IMG/VR virus record: IMGVR_UViG_3300027833_000028
Span: 24,599-88,598 of that record
Strand: one strand, 5' to 3'
DNA length: 64,000 nucleotides
Origin: a virus
In this document: piece by piece, positions 56,682 through 64,000 of the stretch
Position numbering within the stretch: position 1 is the stretch's first letter
Layout of the letters: the number at the start of each line of letters is the position of its first letter
Notes under the pieces: generated by a model
Seen by the model: the letters and a program-made list of their open reading frames with translations, nothing else
What the model was told of the DNA's origin: nothing
Database searches by the model: none
Program-made: the position numbers and the translations under genes

Positions 56682-59630
56682 ATGGGCTCATTACTTCAAG
56701 ATGTATTAGGATTATTTTCTAAGAAAAAATTCACACAACCTGTTCCTTACGTACCAAGTAAGGATGACTATTTTGTATTATCTACAAAAGCAGAAAGTTC
56801 ATTAAATGTAATGGCCTACTTGCCAAAGGTTGAACAAACTTTAATCTCAGCTAAAGAATTTGCTGATGCCATAGTAGTAGGTACTAATACTACATATGAT
56901 TATGGTAGTGCACAAGATGGAAACAATGTTGATTTAATACTTACAGGATCTGATGCTACTATAGATATAGTAAAGCTTCTTCCTGGTACTAATATTACTT
57001 TAGCCGATGATGGCTCTAATAATATTACTATAAGTAGTACAGATCAATTTGTTGGAACTGTTACTAGTGTAGACGCTGCTACTAATGGAAATGCAATTGC
57101 AGTCTCTGGAGGTCCTATCACAACTGCTGGTGTTCTTACATTTAATTACTTAGGTAATTCAACTCAGTATGTTAATGGTGCTGGAGACTTAGAAACTTTC
57201 CCAGATTTATTTACTAATTGGAAAATTAATGACGGCTTTGCAACAGGTAGTGTTACTGACGGTGAAGTAGTTCAATTTCTAGGTGGTAATAAAATAGCTA
57301 CATCACTTACATTAGCAGGAGGTAATCCAGAAAAATTAACTATTACTCACCTTGATACAACTAGAGTAGATACAGCATCATCTGAATCACCTGCATTTGG
57401 TACTTCATTTGAGGTTGTTGACAAAATAATTCAAGATGCAACTGGGCATCCTGTACAGGTAAACTTTAAAACAGTAACTCTACCAACACCTGCAGCAGCA
57501 AGTAATACTACATATGATTTAGGTGGTCAAGCAAGCGGTGCTGGTGGTGTAAACTATTCTATAGATTTAAGTGGATCAGACGGCTCATTAGATAAAGTAA
57601 TTCTTGAAGCTGGTAATAACATTACATTAACAGATTTAGGAGCTCCTGGTGTAAAGATTGATGCGGTTGTTCCAGCATTCCCAACTCATGTAACATCTGT
57701 AAATAGTTTGTCTGGTGCACTCAATCTAGTTCAAGGTGCTAATATTACAATATTTGATGATGGAGTAAATAATATAACTATATCTGCGTCAGGTGGATCT
57801 GGTTCTGTTACTAGCGTTGGTTTATCAGCACCTTCAGCGTTTACTGTTTCAGGATCACCTGTAACAGGCGCTGGTACTTTAACATTTACAGGTGCAGGAA
57901 CAACGTCACAATACATAGATGGTACAGGGTCACTACAATCATTCCCTTCTGTAGGAACAGGAACTGTGACTGACTTTGGATGTGATGTAACTCCAGGTAT
58001 AGCAAATTCAATAGTACCTTCTGTAGCAAATTCAACTACCACACCTTTCTTAACTTTAAATTTTCAAGGGGTACCAGCTCAATATGTTAGAGGTGATGGT
58101 GCATTAGAAACATTCCCTGTTATTCCTGCAGCAGTACCAGTGATGACATCTACGGTAACTGGAACAGGTAAACTATGGGATGATACAGTACAGGCAGTAG
58201 CAGCTCAGGCAGTATCAACTACAATAGATAGAACATATGGTGTTCAATTTAATTCAGACCAACAATTAGTTGTAAATGTACCTTGGGCGAGTGGTAGTTC
58301 TGATGATGTGAAATTTAAAATAGACGCAGCAGATACTCAAGCAGGATATTGGTTTGATAAAGTAACTATTGGTAGTGGTTTATCACAATCAGTTAATACA
58401 GATGGAAGCGGTGTTAAAACTACAACTATAAGTGCAGTATCAGTTAATACAGTAAATAGTATTAAGGTAGGAAGCAATACTGAGTCAGGAGCGTTTGAGT
58501 TTGTTGGTCCTGGTGTTAGTATGGTATCAGGCAACCCTAGTGTTATAACCTTTGCAAGTGTATTAACTATAGGAGCAACAACAGCTGGTGATGCATTAGA
58601 TGTTGCAGTAGCAAATGACAGTAGTAATACAGGAGATAGTACTTTAGACTTTACATGGGCAGGCTTGTCTACAGACTACATAGATGGACAAGGTAATCTA
58701 CAAGCATTTCCATCTGTTCCAAGTGTAGTAACAATGACATCATCCGTTCTTGGTATTGGTAAATTGTTTAGTGATGTTGTACAAGCACAAACAGCTCAGG
58801 CAGTAAGTAATGTTGAAAAAAAGACTTACGGTGTACAATTTAATTCTAGCAATCAACTAGTTGTAAACGTGCCTTGGACAGATACTTATACTGGTTGGTT
58901 ACTTGGTGGTGATTTAGGTGCTTCTGAATCTATTGAAAGTGGAAACACAGCAAAGATTGCAGGAGGAGTTGCCTTAACAACTACAGTAACTGCAACAGAT
59001 ACATTAACAATTGACTTAGATAATACAGCTGTATCACCGGGTGCATATACTAATGCAGACATTACAGTAGATCAGCAAGGTAGAATTATTGCTGCTGCTA
59101 GTGGAACTGGAGGATCTGCTTCAGTTGTAGGAACTAATGGTATTACTGCTAATACTGCAGGAGGAGTTGCTACTGTAGAAGTTGATTATCTTGGTACAGA
59201 TAATATTGTTCTTACTGCTCAACAAGCACTTGGCAACGAACCTACTCCAGGAGAAGATCATATTTTATATAATGATGCTAAGACTAATACAGTACAGAAA
59301 GTTTTAATTGAAAATCTATTTGATTCAGGACCAATAGCTAAAACTATATTTTCAGTATTAGATACGGGAACAACAAATGGTATAGTAAAACAAATTGCTG
59401 GTACTTGGAATGGTTTACAAGTAACACCGGGTACCCCTGGTGTTTATGCTGTATCATGGGGAACTCCTTTTCCAACTACAAATTATATTGTTCAGCTTAC
59501 AACTGAAGGATCACCGGGTAATGATGCAGTATATATTACTGAAAAAACAGTTAGTGGTTTTACATTACAATCAACAAATACTGCAGGAGGAAAAATTAAT
59601 ATATTAATCAACGTTGCTATATTTAATTAA
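56682..59630 (+). CDS. Tail fibre protein 2 with internal repeats
   Basis: This 982-aa fibre begins MGSLLQDVLGLFSKKKF, a likely virion-docking peptide. It is built of repeats. Four copies of a QY(V/I)xGxGxLxxFP unit occur near 57165, 57907, 58080 and 58674. Two ~50-residue copies of T(S)xVxGxGKLxxDxVQAxxAQAVS...YGVQFNSxxQLVVNVPW begin near residues 486 and 684. Near residue 785 is TAVSPGAYTNADITVDQQGR, shared with fibre 1. The last ~75 residues are a compact C-terminal domain. The fold should be beta-rich; the receptor is unknown. Confidence 0.75.
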   Translation: MGSLLQDVLGLFSKKKFTQPVPYVPSKDDYFVLSTKAESSLNVMAYLPKVEQTLISAKEFADAIVVGTNTTYDYGSAQDGNNVDLILTGSDATIDIVKLLPGTNITLADDGSNNITISSTDQFVGTVTSVDAATNGNAIAVSGGPITTAGVLTFNYLGNSTQYVNGAGDLETFPDLFTNWKINDGFATGSVTDGEVVQFLGGNKIATSLTLAGGNPEKLTITHLDTTRVDTASSESPAFGTSFEVVDKIIQDATGHPVQVNFKTVTLPTPAAASNTTYDLGGQASGAGGVNYSIDLSGSDGSLDKVILEAGNNITLTDLGAPGVKIDAVVPAFPTHVTSVNSLSGALNLVQGANITIFDDGVNNITISASGGSGSVTSVGLSAPSAFTVSGSPVTGAGTLTFTGAGTTSQYIDGTGSLQSFPSVGTGTVTDFGCDVTPGIANSIVPSVANSTTTPFLTLNFQGVPAQYVRGDGALETFPVIPAAVPVMTSTVTGTGKLWDDTVQAVAAQAVSTTIDRTYGVQFNSDQQLVVNVPWASGSSDDVKFKIDAADTQAGYWFDKVTIGSGLSQSVNTDGSGVKTTTISAVSVNTVNSIKVGSNTESGAFEFVGPGVSMVSGNPSVITFASVLTIGATTAGDALDVAVANDSSNTGDSTLDFTWAGLSTDYIDGQGNLQAFPSVPSVVTMTSSVLGIGKLFSDVVQAQTAQAVSNVEKKTYGVQFNSSNQLVVNVPWTDTYTGWLLGGDLGASESIESGNTAKIAGGVALTTTVTATDTLTIDLDNTAVSPGAYTNADITVDQQGRIIAAASGTGGSASVVGTNGITANTAGGVATVEVDYLGTDNIVLTAQQALGNEPTPGEDHILYNDAKTNTVQKVLIENLFDSGPIAKTIFSVLDTGTTNGIVKQIAGTWNGLQVTPGTPGVYAVSWGTPFPTTNYIVQLTTEGSPGNDAVYITEKTVSGFTLQSTNTAGGKINILINVAIFN

Positions 59631-59658
59631 TATAACATAAATATTAAAAAAAAAGAAC

Positions 59659-62600
59659 ATGAGTGTTTATATACAAGAAGTCTTAGGGCTATTAAAGAGG
59701 AATAAAAAGAAAAAGAAACTAGACAAAATGAGAGATCATTTTGAGTTTGGTAAGCTTTATCATAACAGCACGCTGAATACAGGTGCGGTTTATAATCCTA
59801 AGATGGAACCTTTTGTAGTAAAATGGGGAGATCTTGTTTGTGAAGCAACAGAAAATTTAACTAGAACAAAACCGGGAGAAGGAAATCTTGGTTTTGTTCC
59901 TGTATACACAACACCTGAAGGTTCTTGTGCATGGGATACTTTAATGGATTCTATCATAACACAAAATGCTATAGGTGATACTATAAATATAGCAGGAGAT
60001 TTATATGTAGAAGGTACCATAACAACTCCTACTCTTACTGAAGACCGTATAGTTATAGTTGGGCCTGGTGGAGTATTAGAAGATGATGCTAACTTTACTA
60101 TGGATGGTGTTACTTTTACTGCATTGGTAAATGTGCAGCACGGTAATGTTGTAGCATCTCCCGGTGTTCCAACAACAACTACAACTCTTAACTCAAATAT
60201 TATACTTAATGGACCCATTACTGATTCACAAGGAAATTTAGGTCAACTATCTCAAGTACTTGTAGGTTTAGCTGACGGAAGAGTAGTATGGTCTGATGAT
60301 GATGTTGTTGAAGCTTTAACTTATGGAAGCTTATGGCAGGGTAATATAAATGACTTAAAGCAAGAATTACCTATAGGAACTGTAGATCAGATTCTTATTT
60401 CTGATGGAATAACTTTTTCTTGGGAAGATAATCCTGCAGCAATTGTAGGTGAAGTTTGTGATATATATAGAATACCATTATGGACACCTAATGCTAATAC
60501 ATTGGGTTGTTCTTTATTAATACAAGATGGTGATTCAGGTACCCCGGCTAGTAAGATTACTAATGACGGTAAACTACAGCAAACAAAAGAATTATTTTTA
60601 GATACAGTAGCACAAGATGATACTCTTACTGAAGTATTAGTAAGAGACACGGGTTCATCTAATGAAGTTAAATTTAGAGATGTATCTACAATTGTACCTG
60701 CAGTAGGTTTTGATACTCTTCCAATGAGTCAAACAGCTGATTGGGATCAATCATCAGGATTTAGAAATGCTTTTGTATATTTAAATGACACAGTTGCTGC
60801 TTCTTATAGAATTATAAAAGGAATGACACCGTTAGAAGATGGTATGACAGGAGTAGTTATAGCAGAAAATGCTAAACTAGGAACTCTTCTCCCTGATGGT
60901 GCAATTAGATTTGGTAATTGGAGTAATGGTTTAACAAATGTAACTAATAGAGTTTCATGGTACGAACCAACAATATCACAGCTTGGATACAAAACTAGTG
61001 ACTTACTATACGGTGAGTCAATCAAAATAAAATATCATTACTATGATGTTAATGCAGGAAGCTCTATTTTATATTGGGAGTCATGCTGTAAACTTTATTC
61101 AAATAATACTTGCCCTGTAACATCAGGAGCATCATATGTTATAGATGAAGATACAAGTTTAACTAACACAATGGTTGTCATTGATGATGGTTACGGTGGA
61201 TATGGAAATCTTTTTCAATTAGTGGGTGCACCACCTGCTAATGGAACATTCGTATTTGATACAAGTACTGGTTCATTTACTTTTACTCCAGATGCAAATT
61301 GGTTTGGTACTACAAGTTTTCAGTTTACTGTTTTTGATGGTTACTGTACATCTAATGTATCTACTATACTAATAGTAGTAAATAATGTAGTTGATCCACC
61401 ATTGTGGACATCTACTGATCCTGTAACTGCAGGAACTTATCCTAATTTAACAGGTAATGATACATGGACATACTCATGGACTACTAATGATCCTGATACA
61501 GCATGTGCTGATTTAGATTATACAATAACAGTTGATGGAGTAGAAATATTTCCAGCAGCGGGATCAAGTTGGTTATCTTTTGTAGACAATAATGATTGTA
61601 CAGGAACTTTATCCGGTACTTATCCAGCAGCAGGAGGAAATTTTGTAGTTCAAATGATTGTTGAAGATCAAGATGGTGGTGCAGACACACAAACATTTAC
61701 AATTGGTGGTCTAGCAGTAACTAAAGATACTTACTTTGTTACTTGGCATGACACTTCAGGATCTATGAATTCTACAATTTTTGAAACAGCACAAATATCA
61801 AGTGTTCCTATTTTTTATGGACAATCAAATGGACAAGGTACAGGTACAACTACATTATTTATGGATCCTGCGCAAAATGCAACAGGTCTTGTTAGTATTC
61901 CAGCTGGAACTACTTCACGAAGTTATCTATTAGTTAGAGCAGGTATGACTGTAACAGGAACTGGAATTCCAGCTAATACTATAGTTGGTACTGCTAACAT
62001 TGGAAGTAATCAAATGGGTTTAGTAAATGCAACATCTGGTCTTCCGGTAGTACAAACCACTAATCTGGGTAATGTAATCACATTTTCATTAACTGATGCA
62101 ATGATACTTGCAGATTATCAAGATCCTAATAACTTAAGAAACCTATTACAAGATTTCTATGCTGTAGGTCTAACTTTAGCACAGGAAATTGCTGGAGGTA
62201 TTACACCTAATCCAGTTACTAATGGTCAAGACATGTATAATTCTCATCTTTATTGGGGTCATTCTGGAGCAGAAAGACAGATTGATATGATGAACAATAG
62301 AGGTCAAGGTACAACAATAGGACCTGGTGGATATTTCCCAGATGCACAAAACTTAATGTTCTTGTGTTTTGCAGATGAATCTAATAATTATGGTCTTGTC
62401 GGTACAGGTAATGGGACATGGGCAGATAGACAGAATTCTATGGTTACTAATATTAATACAGATGTTAACTCAGTTGTAAACTTTATTAATACAGTTGAAG
62501 CAGCAGCAGGTAATAATTCAATATATAGATCTACTTTCTTCCAAGTAAATGGTAGTACTCCAGATTTAGTACCACTAGTTGGTGATGGAGGAAATGCAGG

Positions 62601-62838
62601 TACAGACGGAGGAGGTTTATTACCATTTGGTATTAACGGTTCAGAATTCACACCTCCTGCTGCAACATTTGCAGGATATAGTTCAGCACAATTCCAACAA
62701 GTAACAGCTTGGTCATCAGGTGCACCTATACGTTTAAGATGGAGAAGTGATTTAAATAATAACCCACCAACTCCATCTGCTTACTGGTATGGTCAAATTA
62801 GAACTGCATTAATCAATCATGGTTATACAGGCCTATAA
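59659..62838 (+). CDS. Tail fibre protein 3 with Ig/cadherin-like and vWA domains
   Basis: This 1059-aa protein starts MSVYIQEVLGLLKRNKKKKK, related in form to the other fibre N-termini. A middle beta region follows. Residues ~495-575 look like a cadherin/Ig-type repeat (SYVIDEDTSL...NGTFVFDTSTGSFTFTPDANW, then FTVFDGY). A second beta sandwich covers ~580-690. A vWA-like domain opens at residue ~690, with D698-T-S700-G-S702-M as the metal site and a ~130-residue insertion. Together these suggest adhesion to a surface protein or polysaccharide. It is the last gene of the late block, and a strong terminator follows. Confidence 0.72.
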   Translation: MSVYIQEVLGLLKRNKKKKKLDKMRDHFEFGKLYHNSTLNTGAVYNPKMEPFVVKWGDLVCEATENLTRTKPGEGNLGFVPVYTTPEGSCAWDTLMDSIITQNAIGDTINIAGDLYVEGTITTPTLTEDRIVIVGPGGVLEDDANFTMDGVTFTALVNVQHGNVVASPGVPTTTTTLNSNIILNGPITDSQGNLGQLSQVLVGLADGRVVWSDDDVVEALTYGSLWQGNINDLKQELPIGTVDQILISDGITFSWEDNPAAIVGEVCDIYRIPLWTPNANTLGCSLLIQDGDSGTPASKITNDGKLQQTKELFLDTVAQDDTLTEVLVRDTGSSNEVKFRDVSTIVPAVGFDTLPMSQTADWDQSSGFRNAFVYLNDTVAASYRIIKGMTPLEDGMTGVVIAENAKLGTLLPDGAIRFGNWSNGLTNVTNRVSWYEPTISQLGYKTSDLLYGESIKIKYHYYDVNAGSSILYWESCCKLYSNNTCPVTSGASYVIDEDTSLTNTMVVIDDGYGGYGNLFQLVGAPPANGTFVFDTSTGSFTFTPDANWFGTTSFQFTVFDGYCTSNVSTILIVVNNVVDPPLWTSTDPVTAGTYPNLTGNDTWTYSWTTNDPDTACADLDYTITVDGVEIFPAAGSSWLSFVDNNDCTGTLSGTYPAAGGNFVVQMIVEDQDGGADTQTFTIGGLAVTKDTYFVTWHDTSGSMNSTIFETAQISSVPIFYGQSNGQGTGTTTLFMDPAQNATGLVSIPAGTTSRSYLLVRAGMTVTGTGIPANTIVGTANIGSNQMGLVNATSGLPVVQTTNLGNVITFSLTDAMILADYQDPNNLRNLLQDFYAVGLTLAQEIAGGITPNPVTNGQDMYNSHLYWGHSGAERQIDMMNNRGQGTTIGPGGYFPDAQNLMFLCFADESNNYGLVGTGNGTWADRQNSMVTNINTDVNSVVNFINTVEAAAGNNSIYRSTFFQVNGSTPDLVPLVGDGGNAGTDGGGLLPFGINGSEFTPPAATFAGYSSAQFQQVTAWSSGAPIRLRWRSDLNNNPPTPSAYWYGQIRTALINHGYTGL

Positions 62839-62844
62839 CTAAAA

Positions 62845-62877
62845 GGGCCCGGTTAATTCCGGGCCTATTTATTTTTT
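62845..62877 (+). terminator. Intrinsic terminator, probably two-way
   Basis: GGCCCGG (62846-62852) pairs perfectly with CCGGGCC (62859-62865) around TTAATT. A T-rich stretch follows on the plus strand, and on the minus strand the stem is followed by CTTTTAG. It separates the fibre genes from the converging minus-strand genes. Confidence 0.85.
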
Positions 62878-63159
62878 GTTATTTTCTATTTCCTTTTGTA
62901 AGCATGCAAGTGCACGCCAGGCAACTTTTGCTGTATGACGTATTCCGTCATCATCAACTGTTCCAGCATCAATAAGATGTCTAGCTAATGCATCAAAGTC
63001 ATCATTAGACTTATCACGATCCCAATGTAATGGTTTATCTGGATGGTGCTGTTTGTTTCCCTGCAGTGATACACGAGCTATTTCCATAATAGCATCCGGG
63101 AAGTATCTTAATACACCAGTAAATACTGGAGTAGCTTTTCTAGTTTCAGCTTTTTTCAT
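62869..63159 (-). CDS. DUF5664 / dATP-dGTP diphosphohydrolase N-domain-like protein
   Basis: In this 96-aa protein, the pattern FTGVLRYFPDAIMEIARVS, then LQGNKQHHPDKPLHW, RHL.DAGTVDDDG.RH and AWRALA.L matches my memory of DUF5664. That family is also described as the N-terminal domain of dATP/dGTP diphosphohydrolases; the MazZ enzyme of 2-aminoadenine phages is one example. Such proteins hydrolyse purine dNTPs. The acidic DDDG and the RH pairs could be metal and phosphate contacts. It is the last gene of the minus-strand run, with 4-nt overlaps to its neighbours. The enzymatic activity is inferred, not shown. Confidence 0.6.
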   Translation of the reverse strand: MKKAETRKATPVFTGVLRYFPDAIMEIARVSLQGNKQHHPDKPLHWDRDKSNDDFDALARHLIDAGTVDDDGIRHTAKVAWRALACLQKEIENNKK

Positions 63160-63359
63160 TTCTTTTTTCTTTTTCTTCTTTCAGCCATAACATCTTCAAT
63201 CTTTCTAACTTCATATGCTCCACAAGGACCATCAGCAGCACGAGATGTTGCTTTCCTATTAGTTCTTTGCCAACTATATGTTTGACTATCTTCATCACAG
63301 GGTATAAATTTAATACCAAGTTTAGAATATTTTTCTATTCTTTTATCTTTTTTTTTCAT
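63156..63359 (-). CDS. Small Lys/Arg-rich protein of unknown function
   Basis: This 67-aa protein is very basic at both ends (MKKKDKRIEKYSK and RRKRKKK) with two cysteines in the middle. It overlaps the genes on both sides by 4 nt (ATGA type), so it is part of one transcript. No known domain. Confidence 0.5.
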   Translation of the reverse strand: MKKKDKRIEKYSKLGIKFIPCDEDSQTYSWQRTNRKATSRAADGPCGAYEVRKIEDVMAERRKRKKK

Positions 63360-63547
63360 TTGTTTTTATTTTTACGATAGTCCATGATGAAGCCTATTGC
63401 TACGAGCAGGTTTAATCCCATGCTAGCAATAATTTCATGCACATCTTTATATGTATTTATTGATAAGTGAACATGGCCTATAACCCAAAAAGGTATAGCC
63501 ATCTGCTGACTATACCATATTAAAGCAAACTCTAGAAATTTCTTCAT
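63356..63547 (-). CDS. Small membrane protein of unknown function
   Basis: Read from the ATG at 63547 (MKKFLEFALIWYSQQMAIPF), this gives 63 aa. An upstream ATG at 63589 would add 14 residues and place the start inside a predicted hairpin; the later ATG has an A-rich leader. Two hydrophobic segments (FLEFALIWYS..MAIPFWVIG and SMGLNLLVAIGFIM) precede a basic end. The function is unknown. Confidence 0.5.
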   Translation of the reverse strand: MKKFLEFALIWYSQQMAIPFWVIGHVHLSINTYKDVHEIIASMGLNLLVAIGFIMDYRKNKNK

Positions 63548-63574
63548 GTGTTTTTCTTTTGTAGGGTGATTAAA

Positions 63575-63609
63575 GGAGCCAGAGCCCAAGAATGCGTAAC
63601 TCAGGCCCC
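63575..63609 (-). promoter_or_regulatory. Leader hairpin before the 63-aa gene
   Basis: On the minus strand GGGGCCTGAG pairs with CTCTGGCTCC (9 of 10 pairs, one G-U) around a 15-nt loop, followed by TTTAAT. It ends 27 nt before the ATG. The loop contains CGCATTCTT, a 9-mer also found in the nrdB leader hairpin. It could be an attenuator, an RNA processing site or the terminator of the DUF932-like gene upstream. Confidence 0.4.
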
Positions 63610-63692
63610 AGTTGGTTATCTCCTATTCATTTTATTCTTACTACTAATGTAGAGAAAAAATATAGCTAATATAATTACAACGTATATCCTCA

Positions 63693-64000
63693 CTAATCTA
63701 AAAATACATTTTCAATTAATTGTGTATCAGTTATATCTTCATCAACTTCAACAACTTTATTTACAGGATCAGAAATAACAATTACCTTTTCTGATAACGT
63801 TGTTTCTTTATTAAGTGTTGGTTTAGAACTACTTAAGCATTCTGCAACAATAAAGTCATGAAAGTTTTGACTGTCTTGTAACCAGTACCGTGGATGTGCT
63901 TTCTTTAATGCATGTGTAACATGATTGTAAAAAGTCCAACAGGTATTTGATTCTGTCCCATAATGAAATGATGGTTTAGCTAGCTCAGCTTTAATAATAG
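63693..64000 (-). CDS. C-terminal part of a DUF932-like phage protein (5' end outside window)
   Basis: An open minus-strand frame runs from the right edge to a TAG at 63693 (102 codons). It contains KPSFHYGTESNTCWTFYNHV, THALKKAHPRYWLQDSQNFH and then an acidic, variable tail. The nTxWxxYNxxTxAxK pattern with a later fHdfi block resembles the C-terminus of DUF932-family phage proteins, which are common beside replication genes. The biochemical role of that family is unclear. Between this stop and the hairpin (63610-63692) I see no gene. Confidence 0.55.
   Translation of the reverse strand, partial: IIKAELAKPSFHYGTESNTCWTFYNHVTHALKKAHPRYWLQDSQNFHDFIVAECLSSSKPTLNKETTLSEKVIVISDPVNKVVEVDEDITDTQLIENVFLD

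Noticed and set aside
54460-62838. Diversity-generating retroelement or CRISPR array near the fibres
   Set aside because: No reverse transcriptase frame, no template/variable repeat pair and no regular spacer array could be seen; the repeats are protein-level fibre modules.
63575-63625. Possible tRNA in the GC-richer patch near the right end
   Set aside because: The paired region is about 50 nt at most, with no T-loop consensus and no full cloverleaf; a leader hairpin explains it better.

Overview
The window is a piece of a large, AT-rich, tightly packed bacteriophage genome. The gene content and order fit a crAss-like podovirus (Crassvirales) infecting a Bacteroidota host, probably a marine or aquatic flavobacterium. 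The main evidence is a giant single-chain RNA polymerase carrying the metal-binding motif DFDID; two crAss-type cargo proteins and a proline/glutamine-rich virion protein just before it; a gp10/muzzle-like tail protein; A-rich leaders without strong Shine-Dalgarno sequences; and promoter-like TAnnTTTG boxes. Long uninterrupted frames show that the standard stop codons are in use. No terminase, portal or major capsid gene was recognised, so those should lie outside the window.

Layout. 1-6.4 kb: a collagen-like fibre that is cut by the left edge, two small Lys-rich or coiled-coil proteins, and two cysteine-rich virion proteins, one with a von Willebrand A (vWA) domain. 6.5-16.5 kb: a metallophosphoesterase between two intrinsic terminators, three ring/connector-type proteins, and a 2172-aa muzzle-like protein with a vWA domain near its C-terminus. 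16.5-30.1 kb: a 1375-aa cell-wall-degrading virion protein that also has a caspase-like His/Cys pair, then three structural or cargo proteins. 30.1-49.7 kb: the 4599-aa virion RNA polymerase, which contains an HEAFH zincin, and a 1923-aa partner with a degenerate copy of that zincin and a PD-(D/E)XK nuclease motif. 49.8-50.6 kb: a lysis pair (lipoprotein and holin). 50.6-53.5 kb, minus strand: a small membrane protein, NrdA and NrdB. 53.5-53.7 kb: a divergent control region with an 18-bp palindrome. 53.7-62.8 kb: small proteins, a second holin-like protein and three tail-fibre proteins that share an N-terminal peptide. 62.9-64 kb, minus strand: a dATP/dGTP-diphosphohydrolase-like protein, small proteins and the end of a DUF932-like gene.

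How the genes fit together. The plus-strand genes form the late virion programme. They build a tail whose inner machinery (muralytic enzyme, cargo proteins, RNA polymerase, protease and nuclease) is probably carried in the particle and injected. Varied fibres and vWA adhesin domains sit outside, and holin and spanin-like genes handle lysis. The minus-strand genes supply deoxynucleotides and begin the replication side of the genome. All functional calls come from reading motifs and remembered family patterns; no searches were run.
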